A stretch of DNA of 64,000 bases from Oceanivirga miroungae (GTDB lineage: Bacteria > Fusobacteriota > Fusobacteriia > Fusobacteriales > Leptotrichiaceae). The position numbers and the translations under genes were made by a program. The stretch lies in NCBI RefSeq assembly GCF_902505095.1, contig NZ_CABWIB010000001.1:882688-946687 (forward strand), read 5' to 3'. Below are positions 1 to 7,934 of the stretch, one piece after another (positions within the stretch are counted from its first letter, which is position 1; the number at the start of each line of letters is the position of its first letter). The notes below the pieces were generated by a model. The model did not search any database. It worked only from the letters and a program-made list of their open reading frames with translations, and was not told where the DNA came from.

Positions 1-517
1 CTTGTGGTCTTGATTCTTTATATAAGCTTTTAACCATTTCTACATTATGATTTAACACATCTGGTTTTGCTTCTAGAATTACACGCAGAGCATCAATATT
101 CCCTCTTAAATCTGATATTAGTACTTCAACTGTAACATCTTTACAAATTCTTTTTATTTCTTTTATTGTCTGTGCCATATGGCTAGCTCCACCATCTTTT
201 AAATCATCTCTTGTAACTTGGGTTACAACAACATGTTTTAATTTAAGATATTTTGTAGCTATAGCTATATTACGTGGTTCATTTGAGTCTAGTGTTTCTG
301 TTCTTCCACAAGGTATATTACAAAATCCACAAGTTCTAGTACAAGTTTTCCCCATAACCATAAATGTAGCTGTTTTTTTCTTATAGCACTCCCCTAAATT
401 AGGGCAGTTTGCTGATTGACAAACTGTATTTAAACCAAGTTGTGCTAAAACTCCATCTACTGGTTGTACTGCTAATGAATTGTATTTAACCTTTAACCAC
501 TCTGGTTTTTTCTCCAT
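1..517 (-). CDS. lipA: Lipoyl synthase, 3' end outside window
   Basis: Radical-SAM enzyme that inserts two sulfurs into octanoyl groups on carrier lysines to make lipoyl groups. Only the first 172 residues are in the window; the gene runs off the left edge. The lipoyl-synthase cysteine pattern is visible: auxiliary cluster C33, C38, C44 (CX4CX5C) and radical-SAM cluster C59, C63, C66 (CX3CX2C). The ATG at 517 follows a GAGGAG ribosome site that lies in the end of the upstream lipoyl-domain gene, 3 bases away, so the two are co-translated. With lplA and the carrier gene it forms a lipoate operon; further genes probably lie beyond the edge. The identification is firm. Confidence 0.95.
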   Translation of the reverse strand, partial: MEKKPEWLKVKYNSLAVQPVDGVLAQLGLNTVCQSANCPNLGECYKKKTATFMVMGKTCTRTCGFCNIPCGRTETLDSNEPRNIAIATKYLKLKHVVVTQVTRDDLKDGGASHMAQTIKEIKRICKDVTVEVLISDLRGNIDALRVILEAKPDVLNHNVEMVKSLYKESRPQ

Positions 518-520
518 TTT

Positions 521-760
521 TTATTTCTCCTCTACGTATGCAATAAGTTGTTCTGATTTAACTACATCTCCTACTTCAATTAGTTTTTCTAATAATACTC
601 CGTCAAATTCTGCTTCAATTTGGTTTATAACCTTTTCTGTTTCTACTTCAAACAAAGGATCTCCTGCTTTAAATTCTTGGTTTTCTTCTACTAACCATTC
701 TACAAAAACAGCCTCTCTAGTTTCATGTCTTAAAACTGGCATTATAAGTTCTTTTTTCAT
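521..760 (-). CDS. Stand-alone lipoyl (biotinyl/lipoyl) carrier domain
   Basis: A 79-residue protein that is just one lipoyl domain. The usual hairpin-turn lysine is K43 in the context ETEKV, matching the E-T/S-D-K-A turn of E2 lipoyl domains, and the domain ends with the normal GDVV/LIAYV strands followed at once by a stop. There is no hinge, subunit-binding domain or acyltransferase domain, unlike an E2 protein of 400 or more residues, and it is shorter than a glycine-cleavage H protein (about 125). The start has a strong AGGGGG site. It sits between lplA and lipA, whose enzymes would load it. It may be a split E2 arm or a free lipoyl carrier; which is unknown. Confidence 0.85.
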   Translation of the reverse strand: MKKELIMPVLRHETREAVFVEWLVEENQEFKAGDPLFEVETEKVINQIEAEFDGVLLEKLIEVGDVVKSEQLIAYVEEK

Positions 761-770
761 TGTATTCCCC

Positions 771-1700
771 CTAAAAAATGTATTTATAAAATTTGTTATA
801 TTTTTTTGCTAGTGTTTCTTTTATTTTCTTATAATCTAAGATATGTCCATTTAATACTTCATCTAAGCCTGCTATATTAGGCTCTACTTTAAAATTATTT
901 ATAATGCCACCTACCGCATCATATTCTATACTATACTTTATGCCATTATCTGAAATATCTCTTTTAAAATGAAAATTAGGTGACTTTGAAAAAGTCCATT
1001 CCCAACTCTTATATTTTTCATCAGCAATTTTTTGTATTTTCTCTTTAGTTTCATCATCTAATTTTATCACACTAATATCTATTTCTTCTTTAATTTTAGA
1101 TAATAGTAAGTCCTTAAACTCAAATGATGATATATTTTTATTTTCATAAAAATCTTTAATATTACCAACCTTATATGGATTTGAATTAGGTGCTTTACTT
1201 ATATACGACATATTTTTACCATTTGCCATTATATATATATCTTCAAGATTAGTATTATATAATAAGGTTCCATGGTGCATTATTCTACCTTTTGCTATTT
1301 TTTGCGCTCCACCTGATATTTTATAATCCTCTATCTCTATACCACTTTTTTGTAAAATAGAACTATTTATACCTAATTTTTTTAGTGCTTTTATTATTAT
1401 ATTTAAAAAATATTCATAATTAGTTTTATCGCTTACATTTTTTATAAAGCTATAATTAATATTTCCTAAATCATGATATACTGTACCACCACCCGATGTT
1501 CTTCTTATTATTGCAACATCATTTTCAATGGCGTATATTAAATTAGCCTCTTCAAAAATATTTTGATATTTTCCACATACAATAACTGGTTTATTTATAT
1601 AAAAAAGTAAAATTTCATCTTCTTTATAATTTTCAAAAATATAATCTTCAAATGCTAGGTTATAATAAGGATCATTTGAATCATTTTCTATATAAATCAA
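771..1700 (-). CDS. lplA: Lipoate-protein ligase A
   Basis: Activates free lipoate (or octanoate) with ATP and joins it to carrier lysines in the cytoplasm. The LplA signature RRTSGGGTVYHD is present near residue 70, followed by the binding-lysine region KISGGAQK and HHGTLL, and a C-terminal accessory domain completes about 310 residues, normal for the family. I place the start at TTG 1700: the site GAGGTGAT lies just upstream with ideal spacing, and the protein then begins MIYIENDSNDP, like other LplA proteins. The in-frame GTG (1709) and ATG (1706) lie within or against that ribosome site. It is the first gene of the lplA-carrier-lipA operon, with its own promoter. Confidence 0.93.
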   Translation of the reverse strand: MIYIENDSNDPYYNLAFEDYIFENYKEDEILLFYINKPVIVCGKYQNIFEEANLIYAIENDVAIIRRTSGGGTVYHDLGNINYSFIKNVSDKTNYEYFLNIIIKALKKLGINSSILQKSGIEIEDYKISGGAQKIAKGRIMHHGTLLYNTNLEDIYIMANGKNMSYISKAPNSNPYKVGNIKDFYENKNISSFEFKDLLLSKIKEEIDISVIKLDDETKEKIQKIADEKYKSWEWTFSKSPNFHFKRDISDNGIKYSIEYDAVGGIINNFKVEPNIAGLDEVLNGHILDYKKIKETLAKKYNKFYKYIF

Positions 1701-1720
1701 TATCATCACCTCTTATTTAA

Positions 1721-1749
1721 ATTATATAATACTGATTTTTAAAAATCAA
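1721..1749 (-). promoter_or_regulatory. Sigma70-type promoter of lplA operon
   Basis: On the minus strand TTGATT (1749-1744), a 17-base spacer and a perfect TATAAT (1726-1721) stand about 20 bases before the lplA start. The geometry is canonical; no experiment supports it. Confidence 0.7.
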
Positions 1750-1817
1750 TTTTTATGCTTTTTTTACTAATAATTTTACTTTTTTTTCGCTTTTTTTTTA
1801 TTTTTTACCGTTATATG

Positions 1818-1855
1818 AAAAAGGTATATAAGTTTTTAGCTTATATACCCTTTTT
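1818..1855 (-). terminator. Intrinsic terminator after glgA
   Basis: A 10-bp stem (1823-1832 with 1840-1849) with a 7-base loop is followed on the minus strand by five T. It begins a few bases after the glgA stop. A/T tracts on both sides mean it could also act on plus-strand transcripts. Confidence 0.85.
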
Positions 1856-1857
1856 AT

Positions 1858-3249
1858 CTATGGTGTTGTTTTAGCAAACATGTATAAATTATAATATTCT
1901 TTAGCTGACCTTGTCCAAGAATTATCTATATTAAAATTCTTCTCAACTAATTTATTCCAAATATCTTTTCTATCAAAGAATATATGTTCTGAATATCTAA
2001 TTACGTTTAACATATCATCTGCATTAAAGTTAGTAAATGAAAAACCATTTCCTTCATTTGTTTGCATATTATATGCTGTAACAGAGTCTTTTAATCCACC
2101 TGTTTCTCTTACTAATGGTATTGCACCATATCTCATAGCTATCATTTGAGATAGTCCACAAGGTTCATATCTACTAGGCATTAAGAATAAATCAGAACCC
2201 GCATACATAAGATTTGCCAATTCTTCACTATACCCTATATATACTCTAAATTTATCTGGATACTTAATACATAGATTATTAAAAATTGACTCGTATTTAT
2301 AGTCTCCTACACCAAGTATTAGTATATTTACACTGTCATATCTTAATATTTCTTCTATTTTATCTATTATTAAGTCAAAACCTTTTCCTTCAACCATTCT
2401 ACTAATAACTGAAATTGTTAAATTATTACTATTTTTTAAATTAAATTTTTCTAATAAAAGTTCTTTGTTTTTTTCTTTAAATTCTAGATATTTATTATCT
2501 TCTAATGGAGCAAATGACTTATTATTTCTAGGATCATATACCGTATAATCTATTCCATTTAATATTCCAAATATTTTCCTAGATTTAATTGTATCCTCTA
2601 GTCCCTCTGCAAAATATGGATAATTTATTTCCCCTGCATATGTAGGACTTACTGTATTAACTACATCAGCATATTCTATTCCAATTTTCATGAAATTCAC
2701 ATATTCTTCATTTATATCATATCCTAAATTCTTTATTGCATATGAGTTATATCTACCTTGATACATTAAATTATGTATAGTGTATACTACTCTAAAATCA
2801 TAAAAGAATGGATCTGTTTTATATCTTTTTTTTAGAAAATATGGTAGTAATCCTGTTTGCCAGTCATTACAGTGAATGATATCAGCTCTCATTTCTAATT
2901 TTCTAATAAATCTTAAAGCAACTTCACAGAAATTAGCATATCTAATATCATCATCATTATCTCCATAAATATGACCTCTTTCAAATAGACTCATATTTTC
3001 TATAAATAAATATTCAATATTTTCATCTTCATATTTAACTAAGTTATATCTATCATAATTCATGTCAATACTATCTACAAATTTAATATCTTTTAAATAT
3101 TTCATATTTATTTTATCATATTTAGGGATAATAACGCTTACTTTATGTCCCATTTCGCTCATTTGTTTAGGAAGAGCATACATAACGTCTGCTAGTCCTC
3201 CTGTTTTAATAAATGGAAATGCCTCTGATGCTATATATATTATTCTCAT
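1858..3249 (-). CDS. glgA: Glycogen synthase (ADP-glucose type)
   Basis: Transfers glucose from ADP-glucose to growing alpha-1,4-glucan chains. The N-terminus carries the ADP-glucose binding motif KTGGLADV (residues 16-23) and the C-terminal GT-B half has the conserved PSRYEPCGLSQ stretch with the catalytic glutamate region. At 463 residues the length is normal for GT5 synthases. Its start overlaps the end of glgC by four bases (ATGA), so translation is coupled to the enzyme that supplies its substrate. No branching enzyme, phosphorylase or glgD is nearby, so the rest of glycogen metabolism must be encoded elsewhere. Confidence 0.96.
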   Translation of the reverse strand: MRIIYIASEAFPFIKTGGLADVMYALPKQMSEMGHKVSVIIPKYDKINMKYLKDIKFVDSIDMNYDRYNLVKYEDENIEYLFIENMSLFERGHIYGDNDDDIRYANFCEVALRFIRKLEMRADIIHCNDWQTGLLPYFLKKRYKTDPFFYDFRVVYTIHNLMYQGRYNSYAIKNLGYDINEEYVNFMKIGIEYADVVNTVSPTYAGEINYPYFAEGLEDTIKSRKIFGILNGIDYTVYDPRNNKSFAPLEDNKYLEFKEKNKELLLEKFNLKNSNNLTISVISRMVEGKGFDLIIDKIEEILRYDSVNILILGVGDYKYESIFNNLCIKYPDKFRVYIGYSEELANLMYAGSDLFLMPSRYEPCGLSQMIAMRYGAIPLVRETGGLKDSVTAYNMQTNEGNGFSFTNFNADDMLNVIRYSEHIFFDRKDIWNKLVEKNFNIDNSWTRSAKEYYNLYMFAKTTP

Positions 3250-4493
3250 TTTAATGTTTCTCCACTACCTATTTGTGCATGACTATCGATATCTTTTTCT
3301 GGGAATATTCTTACATTTCTTCCAATAGTTACATTCTCACCAACATGAACTTTTTTACCTAATACACTAATACCACTACTTAATAAGTCAGGTTTTTCAT
3401 TATTAGCCTTATAATCATCTCCGTGTCCAATTAAACTATATTTACCTACATATACTTTTTTATCAACAATTACTTTTTCTAAATGTGAATTTTCATCTAT
3501 ATATGTATCTTCAAATATTATACTATTTCTAACAGTTGATCCTGCTCTTACAGTAACATTTGGTCCTATAACTGAGTTTTCTACTCTTCCTTCTATCTTA
3601 CAACCATCACATACAAGCGAATTTAATATACTTCCAGTAACACCTATTCTAACAGGTGCTGCATTTTTACTTCTAGTATATATTTTCCAATTTTCGTCAT
3701 ATAAGTTTATTCCTACTTCTTCTGACTTTTTAATTAAGTCTATGTTAGCTTCTAAGTAACTATCATAAGTTCCTACATCTTTCCAGTAGCTGTCATAGCA
3801 GTGTAAGAAGATTCTTTCATTATCAGTTAACATTTTTGGTATAACATGTTTACCAAAATCAAGATCAGGAATTTCTTCATTTTCTATATATTTAATTAAT
3901 GTATCTGTATTGAATATATATATTCCCATAGAAGCAAAATTACTCTTAGGGTTTTCTGGTTTTTCTTCAAATGATAATATTTTTTTAGTGTCATCTACCT
4001 CAAAAATACCAAATCTATTTGCTTCTTCATAAGGAACTGTTTTCGCTGCTATTGTTAGAGCCGCATTATTTTTCTTATGTTCATCTAACATCCATTGATA
4101 GTTCATCTTATATATATGATCTCCACTTAATATTAATACGTATTTAGCATTACTATTTTTTATATATCTAATATTTTGTCTTATAGCGTCGGCTGTTCCT
4201 TTATACCAACTTTTATCTTCACTTGTTTCATATGGTTGCAGTAATGTTATGCTAGAATCCCTTCTGTCAAAATCCCATGGTCTACCAGAACCTATATGTT
4301 CATTTAATGATAGTGGTAAATATTGTGTTAATAACGCTACATTGTATATACCAGAATTACTACAGTTACTTAATGTAAAGTCAATTATTCTAAATTTCCC
4401 AGCAAAAGGTACACCTGGTTTAACTCTATGTGCAGATAATATATCTAACCTAGAACCTCTACCTCCTGCTAAAATCATTGCTAAAACTTCCAT
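3246..4493 (-). CDS. glgC: Glucose-1-phosphate adenylyltransferase
   Basis: Makes ADP-glucose from ATP and glucose-1-phosphate, the committed step of bacterial glycogen synthesis. The nucleotide-binding start AMILAGGRGSRLDILS is followed by the KPGVPFAGKFRIIDFTLSN motif, and the last 130 residues form hexapeptide repeats of the left-handed beta-helix domain, as in the family. The 415-residue length is normal. It has a good GGAGGG ribosome site, its own promoter-like sequence, and overlaps glgA by four bases. Confidence 0.96.
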   Translation of the reverse strand: MEVLAMILAGGRGSRLDILSAHRVKPGVPFAGKFRIIDFTLSNCSNSGIYNVALLTQYLPLSLNEHIGSGRPWDFDRRDSSITLLQPYETSEDKSWYKGTADAIRQNIRYIKNSNAKYVLILSGDHIYKMNYQWMLDEHKKNNAALTIAAKTVPYEEANRFGIFEVDDTKKILSFEEKPENPKSNFASMGIYIFNTDTLIKYIENEEIPDLDFGKHVIPKMLTDNERIFLHCYDSYWKDVGTYDSYLEANIDLIKKSEEVGINLYDENWKIYTRSKNAAPVRIGVTGSILNSLVCDGCKIEGRVENSVIGPNVTVRAGSTVRNSIIFEDTYIDENSHLEKVIVDKKVYVGKYSLIGHGDDYKANNEKPDLLSSGISVLGKKVHVGENVTIGRNVRIFPEKDIDSHAQIGSGETLK

Positions 4494-4524
4494 GTTTTTA
4501 TCCCTCCTAATTAATGTATAATAT

Positions 4525-4552
4525 ATTTTAACTTGAAAAAAACAATAGTCAA
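4525..4552 (-). promoter_or_regulatory. Candidate promoter of glgC-glgA
   Basis: Minus-strand TTGACT (4552-4547), a 16-base spacer and TAAAAT (4530-4525), about 30 bases before glgC and directly after the terminator of the preceding operon. The -10 is imperfect. Confidence 0.5.
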
Positions 4553-4578
4553 CAAAAAAGGGCCAAAAAGCCCTTTTT
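4553..4578 (-). terminator. Intrinsic terminator after the deoxyribosyltransferase gene
   Basis: Minus strand: an A-rich flank, GGGC stem, 5-base loop, GCCC and a run of T. It overlaps the stop codon of the upstream gene and closes the gap-pgk operon. Confidence 0.8.
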
Positions 4579-5011
4579 AATATTTTTTTAATTCTTTTAT
4601 AACTTCGTCAAATGAATAAACTAATACTCCGTGTTTTAGTATAGCTCCTAATACAAAGTGATTCATTGAATAGCTTGGTATTTCATATTTATTTGCACTT
4701 TTTAGCCTAATATCAGAATTTACTGCTATTATTTTTTTACCATATGCAATAGCCAATCCTAGCTCAACCATAACTCCAGCATCTTCATTAGTTACATCAA
4801 ATATACATACATCTGAATTAAATACTGCATTTTTATCGTTTGTATATATTGTTTCTGGTGTAGGTAGAGTTTGCTTATCTTCATTAAAAGGTTGTTCTAT
4901 TGGGTTAAATAATTCTATATCAGAAAATGCTTCTCTTAATAATTTACCTTCTTTTAGTCTTCTTTCAACTTCTGCTTCGTTAAATAAAGCTCCTGCTAAA
5001 TATACTTTCAT
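4577..5011 (-). CDS. Nucleoside 2-deoxyribosyltransferase family protein
   Basis: This family exchanges or hydrolyses the base of 2'-deoxynucleosides in purine and pyrimidine salvage. The protein has the N-terminal signature KVYLAGALFNEAE and the DAGVMVELGLAIAYGKKI segment, which holds the catalytic glutamate within E-L-G; 144 residues fits the family. It follows pgk by five bases and is last before a terminator, so it is co-transcribed with two glycolytic genes. The exact substrate (deoxynucleoside or a nucleotide such as dNMP) cannot be read from sequence. Confidence 0.85.
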   Translation of the reverse strand: MKVYLAGALFNEAEVERRLKEGKLLREAFSDIELFNPIEQPFNEDKQTLPTPETIYTNDKNAVFNSDVCIFDVTNEDAGVMVELGLAIAYGKKIIAVNSDIRLKSANKYEIPSYSMNHFVLGAILKHGVLVYSFDEVIKELKKY

Positions 5012-5016
5012 ATATC

Positions 5017-6222
5017 CTACTTTATATCAGCTATTGCTTCAACACCTGGTAATTTCTTACCACCTAAATATTCAAGTGATGCTCCTCCACCAGTTGAGAT
5101 GTGAGAGAATTTTTCAGCATATCCTAATTGTATAGCAGCTGCAGCTGAATCTCCTCCACCTATTATTGTGATAGCATCTTTAAGATTTGCTATAGCTTCA
5201 CATACACCTATTGTACCTTTTGCAAAGTTAGACATTTCAAATACTCCCATAGGTCCGTTCCATACAACAGTTTTTGCCCCTTCTAATTCTTTTGCAAATA
5301 GTTCTACTGTAGCAGCTCCTACGTCTAATCCCATGTCATCTTCTTTAATTTCGCTTATTGAAACTGTTTCAAATTTAGCATCATTATTAAATTCTTTAGC
5401 TACAACTGTATCTATAGGTAATACTAATTTAACTCCTTTAGCTTTAGCTTTTTCTATTATTTCTTTAGCTATTTCTAATCTATCTTCTTCTAGTAAAGAT
5501 TTACCTATGTTATATCCCATAGCTTTTAGGAATGTAAACATCATACCTCCACCAATTAAGATTTTATCAGCTTTTTCTATTAATTGTTCAATTATTTGTA
5601 TTTTATCTGAAACTTTTGCACCACCTAAAATAGCAACATACGGTCTATTTGGATTTTCAACAGCTTGTCCTATGAATTTAACTTCTTTTTCTACTAAGAA
5701 TCCTAGAGCTGTATTTTCACCTAAGTTACTTGCAATACCAACATTTGAAGCGTGAGCTCTATGAGCTGTACCAAATGCATCATTTACATACATATCTCCA
5801 AGACTTGCCCAGTATTTACCTAATTCAGGATCATTTTTAGATTCTTTTTTACCATCTAAATCTTCAAATCTTGTGTTTTCGAACATTAGAATTTCTCCAT
5901 CTTTTAATTCAGATATAGCTTTTTCTAATTCTTCTCCTCTTGTTGATGGTACAAATTTAACTTCTTTACCTAATACTTCTGATAATCTAACAGATACTGG
6001 TAATAAAGTTTTTGAAGCTTTATCTTCTTCAGCTTTAACTTTTCCTAAGTGTGAAAAAGCTATAACTTTTGCTCCATTACTTAATAAGTATTCTAATGTT
6101 TCTTTTGCTGCTTTTATTCTATTATCGTCAGTAATTACACCATTTTTAATTGGTACATTAAAGTCAACTCTTACTAAAACTTTTTTACCTTTAACATTTA
6201 AATCTTTAACTGTTTTTTTCAT
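5017..6222 (-). CDS. pgk: Phosphoglycerate kinase
   Basis: Glycolytic enzyme that transfers phosphate from 1,3-bisphosphoglycerate to ADP. The N-terminus [12 protein letters not shown], the SHLGK loop, the [14 protein letters not shown] segment and the C-terminal GGGDSAAA nucleotide motif are all present; 401 residues is typical. A GGAGGA ribosome site precedes the start. It lies downstream of gap; the 68-base gap between them contains a perfect 10-bp hairpin (see 6239-6262). Confidence 0.97.
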   Translation of the reverse strand: MKKTVKDLNVKGKKVLVRVDFNVPIKNGVITDDNRIKAAKETLEYLLSNGAKVIAFSHLGKVKAEEDKASKTLLPVSVRLSEVLGKEVKFVPSTRGEELEKAISELKDGEILMFENTRFEDLDGKKESKNDPELGKYWASLGDMYVNDAFGTAHRAHASNVGIASNLGENTALGFLVEKEVKFIGQAVENPNRPYVAILGGAKVSDKIQIIEQLIEKADKILIGGGMMFTFLKAMGYNIGKSLLEEDRLEIAKEIIEKAKAKGVKLVLPIDTVVAKEFNNDAKFETVSISEIKEDDMGLDVGAATVELFAKELEGAKTVVWNGPMGVFEMSNFAKGTIGVCEAIANLKDAITIIGGGDSAAAAIQLGYAEKFSHISTGGGASLEYLGGKKLPGVEAIADIK

Positions 6223-6238
6223 TTTTCCTCCATTAAGA

Positions 6239-6262
6239 AGGCTTCTAGTAAACTAGAAGCCT
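6239..6262 (-). promoter_or_regulatory. Intercistronic hairpin between gap and pgk
   Basis: A perfect 10-bp inverted repeat with a 4-base loop (core GGCTTCTAG / CTAGAAGCC) lies just before the pgk ribosome site. On the minus strand no T-run follows, so it is not a standard terminator. It could be a processing or stability element giving different gap and pgk mRNA levels; this is inference. Confidence 0.6.
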
Positions 6263-6290
6263 ATATTTTCATTATTTACTTGTTTTAAAT

Positions 6291-7298
6291 TTATTTAGAA
6301 ATTTCAACAAAGTGGTGTAATGTTCTTATTAATTGTGCAGTATATGACATTTCATTATCATACCATGCTACAGTTTTAACTAATTTTTTATCTCCAGCTT
6401 TAACTATCTTAGTTTGAGTAGCATCGAATAATGAACCAAATTGAATTCCAATTACATCTGTAGATACGATTGGATCTTCATTGTATCCATAAGATTCGTT
6501 AGCTGCTTCTTTCATAGCTGCATTTATTTCTTCTACTGTAACATCTTTTTTAAGTATAGTTACTAATTCAGTTAATGAACCTGTACCTACTGGAACTCTT
6601 TGAGCTGCTCCGTCTAATTTTCCTGCTAATTCAGGTATAACTAAACCAATTGCTTTAGCTGCTCCTGTTGTATTAGGAACTATATTTAAAGCTGCTGCTC
6701 TTGCTCTTCTTAAATCTCCTTTTCTGTGTGGACCATCTAATGTATTTTGGTCACCAGTGTAAGCGTGGATAGTAGTCATTATTCCACCTTCGATTCCAAA
6801 TTTATCTTCTAAAACTTTAGCCATAGGTGCTAAACAGTTAGTTGTACAAGAAGCTCCTGATAAGATTGTTTCAGTTCCATCTAATATATCATGGTTAACA
6901 TTATATACTACTGTTTTCATATCTCCTGTACCTGGTGCAGATATAACAACTTTTTTAGCTCCTGCTTGTATGTGAGCTTCAGCTTTTTCTTTTTTAGTGA
7001 AGAATCCTGTACATTCTAATACAACGTCTACACCTAATTCTCCCCATGGTAATTCAGCTGGGTTAGCGTTTGCAAATGATTTAATTTCTTTACCGTTTAC
7101 AACGAAAGCACCTTCTTTAACTTCTACTGTACCATCAAATCTTCCTTGAGTTGAATCGTATTTAAATAAATGTGCTAACATTTTTGCGTCTGTTAAGTCA
7201 TTTACTGCTACTACATCGAATTTAGGATCATTTATCATTAATCTTAATGCTAGACGACCAATTCTCCCAAATCCATTTATTGCTACTTTTACTGACAT
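6291..7298 (-). CDS. gap: Glyceraldehyde-3-phosphate dehydrogenase
   Basis: NAD-dependent glycolytic enzyme producing 1,3-bisphosphoglycerate, the substrate of the neighbouring pgk product. It has the Rossmann motif NGFGRIGR at the N-terminus, the active-site [12 protein letters not shown] with its catalytic cysteine, and the C-terminal WYDNEMSY stretch; 335 residues is standard. An AGGAGG ribosome site precedes the start. Codons look restricted, as expected for a highly expressed gene. It is first in the gap-pgk operon, behind a strong promoter. Confidence 0.98.
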   Translation of the reverse strand: MSVKVAINGFGRIGRLALRLMINDPKFDVVAVNDLTDAKMLAHLFKYDSTQGRFDGTVEVKEGAFVVNGKEIKSFANANPAELPWGELGVDVVLECTGFFTKKEKAEAHIQAGAKKVVISAPGTGDMKTVVYNVNHDILDGTETILSGASCTTNCLAPMAKVLEDKFGIEGGIMTTIHAYTGDQNTLDGPHRKGDLRRARAAALNIVPNTTGAAKAIGLVIPELAGKLDGAAQRVPVGTGSLTELVTILKKDVTVEEINAAMKEAANESYGYNEDPIVSTDVIGIQFGSLFDATQTKIVKAGDKKLVKTVAWYDNEMSYTAQLIRTLHHFVEISK

Positions 7299-7343
7299 AA
7301 TAATTACCTCCTATAATTTTTATAATTTTCATCTGTCAAACTC

Positions 7344-7371
7344 ATTATAGCATTTTTAAAAAAAAAATCAA
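7344..7371 (-). promoter_or_regulatory. Sigma70-type promoter of gap
   Basis: Minus-strand TTGATT (7371-7366), a 16-base A/T-rich spacer and perfect TATAAT (7349-7344), with a 5' leader of about 40 bases. The rest of the 213-base gap before gap holds only the ruvX terminator and A/T-rich sequence. Confidence 0.7.
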
Positions 7372-7470
7372 AGCACTTTTTTGTGAAAGTTTTAACAATA
7401 GGATATTTTTAAATAAATAAAGGGATAAAATATATATTTAATAATATTTTTTTTCTAGAATGCTTTTAAT

Positions 7471-7496
7471 AAAAAACACTTAAATTTAATTAAGTG
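7471..7496 (-). terminator. Intrinsic terminator after ruvX
   Basis: A 7-bp stem (7477-7483 with 7490-7496) and a 6-base loop followed by six T on the minus strand. It ends the long operon that begins near 18.9 kb. Confidence 0.8.
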
Positions 7497-7511
7497 CTCC
7501 TATATATTTAT

Positions 7512-7934
7512 TTAATTTTTAGTGAGACTATTTAAAAAAGTTTGTAATATAATAGTTGCAGCTATCATATCTACAACCTGTCTTTTTTCCTTAGCATTTT
7601 TTTTAGAAAAATTTCTTAAATAATACTCTGCTTCTTTTGTTGTATATCTTTCATCTACGTAAAATATTTCTATTCTACTGTCCATTTTTTTTAATTCTTC
7701 TGAAAATTTTTCAACTTTTTCAACTTGAATTTCGCTATTTCCATTTAATCTTAATGGTTTTCCCATAACTATCTTGTAAGTCATCTCTTCTTTGCAAATT
7801 TCAAGTATTTTTTTTATTGGATCTTCTTTTTCACGATTTATTGTAACAAGTCCTGTAGCTAATATACCTAAGGGGTCGCACTTAGCTACCCCTATTCTAA
7901 CATCACCTAAATCTATTCCTATATATTTTTTCAT
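7512..7934 (-). CDS. ruvX: Holliday junction resolvase-like nuclease (YqgF)
   Basis: RNase H-fold protein of the YqgF/RuvX family, linked to pre-16S rRNA 5' maturation and to recombination. The first acidic motif GIDLGDVRIGVA, the central DERYTT segment and the terminal aspartate in VDMIAA are visible; 140 residues is normal. Its ATG overlaps the alaS stop by one base (TAATG), so it is translationally coupled. The alaS-ruvX order is common in low-GC bacteria. Confidence 0.93.
   Translation of the reverse strand: MKKYIGIDLGDVRIGVAKCDPLGILATGLVTINREKEDPIKKILEICKEEMTYKIVMGKPLRLNGNSEIQVEKVEKFSEELKKMDSRIEIFYVDERYTTKEAEYYLRNFSKKNAKEKRQVVDMIAATIILQTFLNSLTKN

Noticed and set aside
5168-5755. Open frame of about 195 codons antisense to pgk
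   Set aside because: Product is low-complexity Ser/Ile/Pro-rich and lies wholly inside a certain pgk gene.
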